Shown here piece by piece: positions 1 through 10,500 of a DNA stretch of 44,874 bases. The DNA is taken from contig JALQWG010000010.1 in assembly GCA_023260135.1 (NCBI GenBank), positions 1 through 44,874 of the forward strand, in the 5' to 3' direction. A program made the position numbers and the translations under genes. Every line of letters starts with the position of its first letter. Position 1 is the first letter of the stretch. The notes below the pieces were generated by a model. That model had not been told where the DNA came from, did not search any database, and saw nothing but the letters and a program-made list of their open reading frames with translations. This stretch comes from Candidatus Altimarinota bacterium. GTDB taxonomy: Bacteria > Patescibacteriota > Gracilibacteria > BD1-5 > UBA2023.

Positions 1-75
1 AGATGAACTCATTCTACCCTCTCTGAGTCATGATGAGTCTATGCGAAGATGTTGGAACTACAGAGTGGGTTTTAG
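1..75 (+). CDS. possible 3' end of an upstream gene (partial)
   Basis: With TGA read as Gly, frame 1 is open from the window edge to a TAG at 73-75 (about 24 codons, including an adjacent TGA TGA pair). No motif is visible. Another frame is open across the same stretch, so the call rests only on the reading frame and is weak. Confidence 0.2.
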
Positions 76-141
76 TGGACTTGTGTTTTTGAATTTTTAT
101 TATATATTGTCTTTTAGTTTTTTCAGTAGATTATTAGGTTT

Positions 142-270
142 TGTCATTTCGAGTGAGTCTACCTGTCTCTGTGGTAGACGACGAGAAATCTTCAAATTAT
201 TACTTCTTTTTCCGATACCATTGTTTGGTAGATTTCTCGACTTCGGCTATCGCCTCCGCTCGAAATGACA
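142..270. repeat. intergenic palindromic repeat, GTCATTTCGAG class
   Basis: The outer arms tgtcatttcgag (142-153) and ctcgaaatgaca (259-270) are exact inverted complements. Inside them lie a second inverted pair, cgagaaatct and agatttctcg, and a local hairpin (gtctacc/ggtagac). The element fills the gap before dnaG. It resembles the dispersed intergenic repeats seen in many bacteria and the related sequences inside dnaE and lepA in this window. Confidence 0.7.
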
Positions 271-305
271 CTTTTTCACTCTTAATTTTCTAACTCTTCA
301 TTCCA

Positions 306-2036
306 TTGTCTCTCGCTCAAGACATAGAATCCCGCATACAGATACTCGATATCGTGAATCGATATGTCGCCACCAAGAAGGCATGAGTCAACTACAAGTG
401 ACTCTGCCCTTTTCATAGTGAGAAGACAGCATCATTCGTCATATCACCACAGAAGAACATCGCACATTGTTTTTCGTGTGGTAAGTGAGGTGGTCCGATT
501 AATTTTCTCATGGAGATAGAAAAGATAGACTTCCGTGAGGCGGCATCGATACTGGCGAAGGAAGCAGGTATCGAGATGAGTACCAACTTCGCCCGAGAGA
601 AGGCAGAAAACGGACAAGATATCTACGCCCTCTATCGCGCTGCTACAGAGTGGTATCATCGTATGATATATCATACTGAGAATGAACGAGCCCTCACCTA
701 TATGCTAGAGCGTGGTATCACACGTGAGACAATAGATAGATTCCAGCTCGGATATTCATCTTCTCCACGCGATCTCCTCTACGAACTCAAGGAAAAATGA
801 TTCGACACCAAGTTCCTCATCGACTCGGGACTCTTTGTCAGTGAGACTCGGGACAAGTTCTATGGGCGTATCATCTTCCCCATCGCGAATACGATGTGAC
901 ATACTGTTGCGTTCACATGACGTGTGATGGATGACTCACTTCCGAAGTATCTCAATTCCCCAGTCTCACATATATTCGACAAGAGTTCGATACTCTATGG
1001 ACTCCATCTCGCCAAGCAGTCTATAGCAAAAAGCGGAGAGGTCTATATCGTCGAATGACAAATGGATACAATTGCACTCCATCAGGCAGGTGTCGACAAT
1101 GCTGTCTGAATCAGTGGAACTGCCCTTACCAAGGAGCATATTCGAATATTGCGTAGATTCGCAAAAACGGTATATCTTGCATTGGATTCGGATAATGCAT
1201 GAGTGAAGGCAACTTTTTCTTCTATAGAAAATCTCCTGAACGAAGACATCGAGATCAAGGTGATACATATACCGAATGGCAAGGATCCAGACGAATATAC
1301 CAAGAGTGGCGGAGATTTCCGTGTACTTCGTGAGAGCTCTCTCTCGGTGGTAGATTTTTACCTCAGAGAATGAGGGCGCGAATACGATATCACGACACTG
1401 GTATGAAAAAAGAAACTCACTGAAAAATGTCTCGAAGTCGTCGCACGACTCGGTAGCCAGGTGGAAGTAGACTTTTACCTCCAGGAGATATCACGTGGAC
1501 TCGGTGTAAGCATGGAGGCGCTCTATAGTGAATACAAGAAGATTCGTCAGAGTGTCATGAGAAAAAAACGAGAAGAAGCAAATGGGGATAAAAGAAATGG
1601 AACTCCTTCTACAGAGGAAGATGGGAACAATCAAACAATCAAACAATCAAATACTCCTACCATCTCTGATCTCATTGCTGGATATATATTTCAGTATGAT
1701 TTTTTGGACTTGTTTTTTCAGGAATTTCGTTATAATACCGCTGATTTGGAGCGTGTACATGGTAGTGGACTTCTCAGTCGATTGACTTCTCAAAGACTTG
1801 ATTCTGAGGATAACGAAGCCCTCCACATCCTCTCACTCCGACTCGAAGAAGAACACGCTCTCGCGAATCCCGAGCTCATCAGACGAGCATTTCGGGATCT
1901 ATTGCGTATGTTACATCTCGATCTCCTCAGGCTCGAAAAAGAAGCCCTCCTCACGTCTGTAGATACCAATAGTCCAGAATACCTGAGACTCTACAGTGAA
2001 CTCATACAAAAAGAAAAATCATTTCGTGTATCATAG
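306..2036 (+). CDS. dnaG: DNA primase DnaG
   Basis: This is the replicative primase, which makes RNA primers for the chromosomal fork. The 576-aa reading frame contains many in-frame TGA codons and ends at TAG. The N-terminal CHC2 zinc finger has C34/H37 and C55/C58, with the last pair in a CFSCGKGG motif. The TOPRIM catalytic core shows E250 in an EGQMD motif (the Gly is TGA) and D294/D296 in LDSDN. The C-terminal part (from about residue 440) should contact DnaB. A low-complexity linker at about residues 425-455 contains an octamer repeat. The start is uncertain: TTG at 306 is the best candidate after the TAA at 291, because the zinc finger must be included and no in-frame ATG lies before it. 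rpoD follows 24 nt downstream, the usual dnaG-rpoD pairing. Confidence 0.93.
1627..1651 (+). repeat. octamer tandem repeat in the dnaG linker
   Basis: Three tandem copies of the octamer caatcaaa lie between the TOPRIM core and the C-terminal domain of dnaG and are translated as Asn/Gln/Lys/Ser-rich sequence. Since 8 is not a multiple of 3, a change of one unit would shift the frame. Confidence 0.75.
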
Positions 2037-2060
2037 TTTTATACCTGAACCCTCCCTACA

Positions 2061-3578
2061 ATGGCAAAAAAGCAAAAATCCCCGTTCGATGACTCACAGA
2101 TCCAGGAGATAGACCTCTCGGCTATCGACCTTACCGCTATCGACCTCGACGATCTCACGTCTCTCGAGCCAACCAAGCCACTTCCAGTGAAGAAAACACA
2201 AGAAGCAAGCGAAGCAAAAGTTCCAAAAGAGACAAAAAAGATGAAGGAAGACGATGATATATTTTTTGGTGAAGCAAAGTCCCCTACTAGTTCGGATGAA
2301 GAATGAGATGACGACTTTGTTATCAAGTGAGATTTTGATGATGACTTCGATCCGATTGATGATGATTTTGACCTCGATGACGACTTTGATGGAGAAGAGA
2401 ATGAGGATGAAGATGGTGAATGAAAAAAAGATGGATACAAGGCACCAAAAGATTTTTTTACAGATAAGCGTCGTAAAAAAACGCTCAAAAAATTCCTCGA
2501 TGTGACTGTTGCTCCAGAATTCCTCGAGTGACTCTCTGAGAAGATGCAACTCCTCTTCAAAAAGTGAAAGGCAGAAGGAAAACTCGTCTATGATGAAGTT
2601 ATGACTGCTCTCCCTCCAGGAGATGATATTGAGTTCATGGATGAGGTATTCTCTCGCCTCGCCAAGCTCGGTGTCGAACTCGTCGACTCTCTCGATGGAG
2701 ATGATATGTTCAAAGACGCTGGGAAGAAAAACCAAGATATCGATCTCTCAGAGATATCAGATGATTCTATCCGTATGTACCTCAATGAGATCGGACGCTT
2801 CCCTCTCATCGATGCAGAGGAGGAGGTTCGTCTCGGTCATCTCATCCAGAAGTGAGATCAAGATGCTCGCAAAAAACTCGCCGAAGCCAATCTCCGTCTC
2901 GTCGTCTCTATCGCTAAAAAATATATGTGACGTGGACTCGGACTCCTTGACCTCGTCCAGGAATGAAATGTATGACTCTTCCGCGCGGTAGATAAGTTCG
3001 ACCCAGATAGAGGATTCAAATTCTCGACATACGCAACATGGTGGATTCGTCAGGGTGTGACTCGTGCCATCGCAGATCAGGCTCGTACGATCCGTGTACC
3101 AGTACATATGGTCGAGACAATCAACAAGTTCAATCATACATTCCGTCGCCTCACACAGGAACTTGCCCGTGAGCCACTCATGGAGGAGCTCGCACTCGAA
3201 CTCGAGATGGATGTCCGCAAGGTGCGTCAGATCATGCGCATATCTCAGGATATTCTCTCTCTCGACTCCCCTGTCGGTGGTGAGGAGGATACGACACTCG
3301 GTGACTTCGTCGAGGATGACAAGTACCTCACACCAGAGAAGGCTACCAATCTCGCGATACTCAAGGAAAATCTCTATGAGATGCTTGACTTCCTCACACC
3401 ACGTGAGAAAAAAATCGTCGTCATGCGATTCGGTCTCGATGGAGGCGATATGCACACGCTCGAAGAAGTCGGAAAAGAATTCGGCGTGACACGTGAACGT
3501 GTTCGTCAGATCGAGGCAAAAACTCTCGAAAAACTCCGTACTCACCCGAGTGCAGATAGAATCAGATTCTTCCACTAA
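2061..3578 (+). CDS. rpoD: RNA polymerase primary sigma factor (sigma-70)
   Basis: This is the housekeeping sigma factor, 505 aa after UGA=Gly decoding. A highly acidic extension (about residues 30-130, runs of Asp/Glu) precedes a region-1.1-like segment (about 180-215). Region 1.2 starts near 233 ([14 protein letters not shown]). Regions 2.1-2.4 carry [16 protein letters not shown] and the WWIRQ box (W327-W328 are both TGG while neighbouring glycines are TGA). Regions 3 and 4 end with the helix-turn-helix [14 protein letters not shown] near 476. The ATG at 2061 follows a CCCTCCC-rich leader without a Shine-Dalgarno. The extended acidic N-terminus is unusual in length. Confidence 0.96.
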
Positions 3579-3645
3579 GGAGATATACCCTTGACACAAC
3601 TACAACAAACAATAAGCTAGGTAAGAAGTAATTCTTACCTTTTTT

Positions 3646-4218
3646 ATGAATAGAATAGTATCCTCTATAGTATTGCTCGTCGTATCCTCTTCCATCTCAG
3701 TGACGGTATCAGCGAGTAGTTCATCTGGATCAATGAGTACCCTGTCATGTACACAGGAATCACGTCGGTGTAACGATGGCTCTCCCATGCCACGAGATGA
3801 GAAAACCTGCGAATGGAAGGCTCAAATGTGTAAACCCCTCTCTATCGGTGTTGTTACAACTTCTGAGATATATATGTTTGCATTTACATATGGATTTACC
3901 AGGGCAAAAACAGAAAAACTTTTCTCTGGGTATACTCTCCTCACTCGTCGCGAAGCACAGAAGATGCTCCTACGTACAGCATATGTTCTCACAGATGGTC
4001 ATACTTCACGTATTATCATGCATCAGGCACTGAGGAAGTATTTTCAATCCAATCAAAAAATGACACGATATGATGCCTATAGGCTCCTCACATATATCCT
4101 AGAATGAACACGTTATAGTGATACGAGCATACTCGATTCATCTCGACCTATGGAGTATATCACTCGATTCGAGTTCGTCGGATGGGTATATACACTCTAT
4201 CAGAGATATAGAGAATAA
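3646..4218 (+). CDS. secreted protein of unknown function
   Basis: A 190-aa protein with an N-terminal signal peptide (about residues 1-23, hydrophobic core IVLLVVSSS ending near SASS) and Cys residues in the mature part. The C-terminal two thirds contain two helix-rich segments of the form LTRREAQKML and MTRYDAYRLL, loosely like S-layer-homology helices, but I do not recognise the family. One in-frame TGA near the end would truncate it under the standard code. It is separated from rpoD by 67 nt and ends directly before a bidirectional terminator. Confidence 0.75.
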
Positions 4219-4250
4219 AAATTCCTCCAGTAATCTGGAGGAATTTTTTT
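4217..4250 (+). terminator. bidirectional Rho-independent terminator
   Basis: A 10-bp stem attcctccag/ctggaggaat with a TAAT loop is flanked by A4 on the left and T7 on the right. It lies between convergent genes ending at 4218 (+) and 4249 (-), so it can end both transcripts. Confidence 0.88.
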
Positions 4251-5421
4251 AGAGTCCGAGTATTCCGAATTCTTCTTTGCTTTCTTTTTTGGCCTTTGTT
4301 TTTTTCTCGGATTTTACTGTTTCAGAGACTGCATTTTGTACTGCGAGTCCTGTGAGAGTTGTCTCGACAGAGGCTATGGGCTCTGGAGTTGTGAGTCCAC
4401 CCGCCTTACCCTGATCGACGAAGTATGTGCGCATAGCGAGAGCATGGTCTTTTTCTCCGACATATTTTTCTGCATCTGCGTATGCTTGTTCTTCGAGTGC
4501 TGTATATTTTTCCTTCTCTGCCTTGTATCCGAGAGCTTCCTCGAGTTTGCTATTATGTATAGCATCGATACGAGCAATCATAGCATCGATACGAGCAATA
4601 GACGCCTCGATGAATTCTGTTGGATGCTCGTAGGTTTCTACTGCCTCTACTGTGGGTTCTGATTCTGTGATACTACCGATAATAGATGAATCTACGATTG
4701 TCTCTACTACTGGAGTTAATTCTGGTTCTGGAACCACAGATGATTCTAACTCTGGAGTTACAGGAGCCACTTCATCTACGATAGGTTCTACCTCTACGGC
4801 TTCTACTACAGGGACAATGGGTTCACTCATCATTACTGTTGGAGTCTCAGTAGACGATACCTCTGCGATCATGTCAGTTATCGACTCTTCTCCACTTGGT
4901 GCCTCTACTATTGCTGGTTCTCCAGGTCATCCTATGAGATCCATGATAGAACCTGACTCTGTCGATTTTTCCTCTATACTCACTATTACAGGCTCTACAG
5001 GAGCACTGATGATGCCGATATCATGGATATCATGAGTAGGAGATGTAGCAATAATCGTAGGGGTTACCTCGATATTGCTGAAAACACTCGTCTCCGGAGT
5101 TGTGACAATTGTAGGTGCTGCAGTAGCTACGGTAGCTGATGGGGCTGGAGTTGATCCGATGATAATACTCGATGAATCCTCTACTGCAGTCACTGTCACT
5201 GGTGGTGGCATTGCTGCTGCAGTCTCTGCCGGGGCCTCTGTGACTATAGATATCTCCTCTGATTTTTGGATCGTGGGGATTGGTGCTGGTGTCACAGCTG
5301 CGAGAGGATCTGATACAGGAGGATTGCCACCCGTACTACCAGATGAGCTATCATCCCCTGTTCCTGATGTGGGATTGGTATTAGTTGTTGGCTTCTTGAG
5401 AAGGTCGTCAAATAGTCACAT
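4249..5421 (-). CDS. low-complexity Thr/Pro/Val/Glu-rich protein, MGLFD family, copy 1
   Basis: A 390-aa protein. The start is ATG-TGA (M-G), giving the N-terminus MGLFDDLLKK. A long acidic, Thr/Val/Pro/Ser-rich low-complexity region (about 20-270) follows, then a charged helical segment with coiled-coil character (about 275-330, SIARIDAMIARIDA...) and a Lys-rich tail. There is no signal peptide or membrane helix. It has the same plan as the protein at 23134-24354: MGLFD start, disordered Thr/Pro/Asp middle, charged C-terminal coil. Function is unknown; the plan would suit a spacer or scaffold protein, which is inference only. It shares a terminator with the convergent gene at 3646-4218. Confidence 0.8.
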
Positions 5422-5533
5422 ACTTATGAGAGTTAGAAAAGTACTCTCACTATCGTAGCATATAATTTTTTAAAATGCAAATTTCTGATAAAACTTTTAT
5501 GTTCTTTATTTGTAGCGTTAGGTAGCGTCATGT

Positions 5534-7300
5534 CTATCTGAATGGTGATACTCAAGGTAGCTCAACTCTCTTGATTATATCTAATAATGAATACGCATCT
5601 TGGCGATCATTTGAATAGAGTGTAAATTCAAATTTATATGCATAGAACCTTCATTCTCATAGAGAGAATGGATAGAAGAAAATCACTTTTTGAGTTGGAT
5701 TTCCTGGATATCGTAGACTATCAGTATAATCTTCTATTGTTACTATGATCTTCTTTTGTTCATTTGTATTTAATTCGTAGTCTTGCACGTTCGTATAGCC
5801 TGTTGTTTTATACCTATTAAAAAAGTCCTGAAATGTATAGCTTTTCCCGTTATAAGTATTAGAGCTACTGTATCCGTAGTTCATATAATCATCTACGGTA
5901 TTGAAAGTTATAACTTCAAATTCACTACTTGCATATCACTTATTTCATGGAAATAGTACGGTAATCTCTGGATACACTCAGTATCAGTATAGAAATCTAT
6001 ATCATTCAGAAATGCTTGTGTTATTTGGTACATTTTTCATACTGAAAAATGTTGATCTAAAATCTTTTGTTATGATTCATGTTTTCTTGAACTTTATAGA
6101 GTCAACTATCTTTTTTGCGTTTATGTAGGACGTTTTATCTTTCTTGGTTCAATCAATACTCATTATATATGCTCAACATGTTGGATTATTTTTATATGTG
6201 TATACTTTTAATACCCCACTATTTCATTCTTTGTCTACTTTGTCTACGCGCTCTATTGTGTAAATAGTCTTTTCCTTATCGATGAATTCCTTTTTTACTA
6301 CCTCAATATTATTATTTTTTGTTTCCGCAATTTCCATGAATTTTTGATATGCCTCAATTGAATCTCCCCATGTTGTGAACGATTCTGTTCAACAGCTTAC
6401 AATAACTATTGTTCGCTCTGTTTTATCTGCGAACTGATAGTATACAGTACTACCACTTAATCCACCAATCTTGTTTGTGAGTCTGAATCAATTTTTTGTA
6501 ATATTGTTTATCTCAACCTTTGGGTCCTTTATGATATTTTTACCATATCATGATTGGATGAATCGTATATATTTATCAAAACCACTCATATCTACACCTT
6601 TTGGTATATTGGTAGTTGTATTATTTAGGAATTCTTTTACTGCTTTTATGGGAATTATGTATCATATTACTCCGTTATCAGATTTGATGGCTCGAGGTAT
6701 TCATATGAGTTCTCATTTTGAATTTAGTGCTGCTCATCCTGAGTTTCAGTAGTCTAATGTACCATCAAATTTGTATAAATCATCCGTATCGATACCACCA
6801 ATAGTTCACTCTGTTCGAGTGATCGTCTTACCTCCAATTCCAGGATATCAAAATACAGTTATTTTTTCCCCAATAATTATGTCTCATACCTCTTTTATCA
6901 TTAGTGGCTCAATTCATGATGCTTTGTTGAGCTTGAGTTTTGCAATATCAGTCACTTCATCATAGGATTCAATAGTGGCTGTACTGAAACAAATTGGGAC
7001 TTCTTTGACTGATTGTGATTGGCATACCTCATAATATCATGTCGGTTTATTTGTATCACCATCGAGAATAACATGTGCATTTGTGATAATTGTATTATTC
7101 CCTACAAATACGGCACTACCATAGTGGCTGAATGTAAAATTTCACGAAATAGGATCTTTTGAGTATGTCTTTATTTTCAAAACTGCCCTATAGTTTAGTT
7201 CTGGTGTATTCGATCATTCCACTACCGATGTAGTGTTGAATATCATGGACATCAGGATGCTGATCCGAGCTATAGCTCGGATAAAAGAGTAACGCTTCAT
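5534..7300 (-). CDS. secreted trypsin-like (S1, HtrA-type) serine protease
   Basis: A 588-aa protein once its many in-frame TGA codons are read as Gly; the standard code leaves only fragments. An N-terminal signal or anchor (about residues 1-28) is followed by a chymotrypsin-fold domain: GSAVFVGNNTIITNAHVI supplies the catalytic His, and DYGNSGGAAL near residue 190 the catalytic Ser with oxyanion Gly residues. Then comes the HtrA-like strand IGIPRAI and a roughly 350-residue C-terminal part with no PDZ signature that I recognise. The catalytic Asp is not assigned. The gene is divergent from dnaE, ends with TAG at 5534, and is AT-richer than its neighbours, so it may be recently acquired. It probably cleaves envelope or host-surface proteins (inference). 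Confidence 0.85.
7265..7280. repeat. perfect 16-bp palindrome in the protease signal-peptide region
   Basis: ccgagctatagctcgg is its own reverse complement and lies about 20 nt inside the 5' end of the minus-strand protease gene. It may fold in the mRNA near the start codon. Confidence 0.6.
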
Positions 7301-7384
7301 ATTTTGGAGGAGTTATGATATAGAAGTGTATATACAGTATACACACAATTAGTGACAAATTAGTTACAAAATCCAATATAAAAA

Positions 7385-7402
7385 TCCTGAATATATTCAG
7401 GA
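7385..7402. promoter_or_regulatory. perfect 18-bp palindrome between divergent genes
   Basis: tcctgaatatattcagga is a perfect palindrome in the 245-nt gap between the protease (-) and dnaE (+). Read on the minus strand it is followed by a T5 run, so it could be a terminator of antisense transcription; read as DNA it resembles a dimeric operator. A smaller inverted repeat, gtgtata/tatacac, lies at about 7327-7345. I see no gene in the gap. Confidence 0.5.
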
Positions 7403-7472
7403 AAATTAGGGATTGATGAGAAAAATGCAAAACTTTTTTTATTCATTTTTATGATGAAAATATAGGGTCGAG

Positions 7473-7478
7473 TATAAT
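7473..7478 (+). promoter_or_regulatory. candidate -10 box of dnaE
   Basis: A consensus TATAAT lies 68 nt upstream of the dnaE ATG. No convincing -35 box is found 16-18 nt upstream, so the promoter call is tentative. Confidence 0.4.
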
Positions 7479-7545
7479 ATTTATACGATAAAAATTTATC
7501 TTTTCTTCTTTTGCCTTTCCCCCCTTTTTTCATATACTCTCATGC

Positions 7546-10500
7546 ATGTCATTCGTCCATCTCCACAACCATACACACTATACTTTTCAGCAGGCTCTCG
7601 GTGATCCAGAGCGCCTTGCCAAGCGAGCGAAGGAGCTCGAGCAATCTGCTATTGCGATCACTGACGCTGGGAATATGTATGGAGCATTCGAGTTCTATGA
7701 GGCATGCAAGAAAAATGGAATCAAGCCTATCATCGGAGTTGAGTTCCAGGTATCACGCAAGTGACGTGCCAACAGAGACAAGGACAATGATGTCTATGAG
7801 CTCGTCCTCCTCGCGAAGAGCTATGATGGATACAAAAATCTCATCGAGCTCGTGACATATTCACAGATAGAGGGGTTCTGGAATGGTCGTCCACGTATAG
7901 ATTTTGACTTGCTCGAAGAGTTCGGTCGTGATGTGATAGTCCTCTCTGGATCTATGTATGGAGAGATATCTCAGCATATCATTACTGGTAAGGATGATAC
8001 CTACATCATCGATCGCATCGAGTACTATCGTCGTGTATTTGGTGGGGAGAATTTTTTTCTCGAGATACAGGAACATCCAGATAGACCGATGCAGTCCAAG
8101 ATCAATGAGACAATACTGAGACTCTCCCGGGAGAAGTGATATGAATACGTCGGAACGAACAATGCCTACTACATCACCCCCGATGACGCAGACGTCCAGG
8201 ATATGATGGCAGCAGTTGCTGCCGGTCGTGAACTCGATGATCCAGAGCGTCCGACACTCATGAATGGAGACTATTCTATCCGACCGTCTCGTGAGATGGA
8301 GGAGATACTTGTCTATGCACCGAAGGCGTATGAGAATACAGCAAAGATTGCTGACATGATCAATCTGGAACTCGATTATGGTGGATACAAGATTCCAGTA
8401 TTTCCCCTCTCAGAGTCTGAACAGGAGCGATTCTCCGAGTACAAAAAACAGGTAGAATCGATAAATACTACTCACTCATGAGTAGATCCTCGATTCCAAT
8501 CCATGATTGCTGAGGAGTGGCTCCTCCGTACTATGTGTATCGATGGACTGAATTTTCGATATGAATTCTGACTCTCAGAATCAGATAAAAATACCCTATT
8601 GCATAAGCTCGCAATAGCTCGTCCAGATAAGAAACTCTCTGATATGCTCGTCGAGGAACTCTATACTCTCGCAGAGTCGTATTATTCGGATGAGAAAAAA
8701 GAACTCGTTACAACTCTCACGAGAGAAAAACAAGAGATACTCCGTCGTCTCGAGTATGAGCTCACAGTGGTTGAACTTATGGGGTTCAATTGATATTTTT
8801 GTATTGTAGCGGATTTTATCCGATATGGAAAAAATAACTGAGTTCCAGTAGGTCCAGGTCGTGGATCTGCTGCTGGTGCGATACTCGCCTACCTCTCGGG
8901 TATCACGGATATTGATCCACTCCGGTATGGACTTCTCTTTGAGCGTTTTCTCAATCCTGCCCGCGTATCGATGCCAGATATCGATGTAGACTTCTCTGAT
9001 GAGGGTCGTGACAAGGTTCTCGCATATGTTCGCAACAAGTATGGTAAGGACCATGTAACACAGGTGTGTACGTTCGGTACCCTCGCTGCTCGTGCGGCGG
9101 TGAAGGATTCTGGTCGAGCACTCGGTGTTCCATTTCAGCAGATGAATGATTTTGCGAAGCTCATACCAGGACGTCCAGGCATCACGATACAGGAAGCGCT
9201 CGAGGAGTCAGTAGAACTCAAAAAAGCATACGAAGAACAGGATACCTATAAAAAAGTCATCGATGCAGCCCTGAAACTCGAGTGAACAGTACGTCAACTC
9301 GGAGTGCATGCATGTGCGGTTATCATCGCACCAGAGCCGATGAAGCATTTTTGTCCACTCCAGCCACCACCCAAGGATCCGACGACAACAGTGACTCAGT
9401 TCTCTGCTGGCCCACTCGAGGCACTCGGACTGCTCAAGATGGATTTTCTCTGACTGCGCAACCTCGCTATCCTAGATCGAGCGGTGAAGATAGTGGAGGA
9501 AGTACACGGAAAAAAAATAGACCTCCTCAAGATCGACTACGAAGACCCTCGTGTGCTCGCACTCTTCGGTGAGTGAGACATGACGGGAGTATTTCAGTTC
9601 GAATCTGCGTGAATGCGTAGATATCTCAAGGAACTCAAGCCATCATCATTCGAAGACCTCATCGCGATGGTCTCACTCTATCGTCCAGGTCCACTTGCCT
9701 ATATCCCAGAGTTTATCGACCGCAAGTTCGGACGCAAGGTCGTCGAGTATCCACATCCATCCCTCGAGTCCATCCTGAAGCCGACATATGGTATCGCTGT
9801 ATACCAGGAGCAGATCATGCAGCTCGTACAGGCATTTGCCGGATTCTCGCTCGGTGAGGCAGATATACTCCGTCGTGCCATCGGTAAGAAAAAATACGAA
9901 CTCCTCATGGAGCAACGAGGTAAGTTTATCGATGCAGCTATCAGACAAGGGCACGGTGAGGAACTCGCAATATATATATTTGATGAGATTATCGAGCCAT
10001 TTGCTGGATATGGATTCAACAAGTCGCATGCAGCGTGTTACTCGATGATTGCATACCAGACAGCGTTCATGAAGACCTACTATCCGACTGAGTCGATGGT
10101 TGCTCTCATGGTATCTGATGAGGAAGATATGGAACGCATCAAGATGGAGATCGAAGAAGCACGCGCCAAGAATGTAAAAATCCTTCCACCAGATATCAAT
10201 GAGTCTCGTAGGCACTTTACATTTATCGATGATCATACTATCCGATTCGGACTCAAGGCTATCAAGTGACTCTGAGATGGCCCGATTGACACTATCCGTC
10301 GTGCAGTGAATGAGAGAAAATTTACTTCCATAGAGGACATCATCGAGCGTACAGGTGGAGAAGTAATCAACAAAAAATCCCTCGAATCACTCATATATTC
10401 CGGTGCTCTCGATGCATTTGGTGAGCGGAACTCTCTCCTCGCGAGTATATCCAAGATGACCGCACACTTGAAGGAAATAGAGTCTAAACGCGAAACATCG

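Noticed and set aside
2039-2735. Ser/Phe-rich and Glu-rich minus-strand frames
   Set aside because: These are complements of the Asp/Glu-rich N-terminus of rpoD.
4336-5458. Plus-strand open frames of about 108-127 codons, antisense to the MGLFD gene
   Set aside because: They are shadows of the minus-strand low-complexity gene; a Val/Thr/Pro-rich gene leaves the complement open, and no start context or motif supports them.
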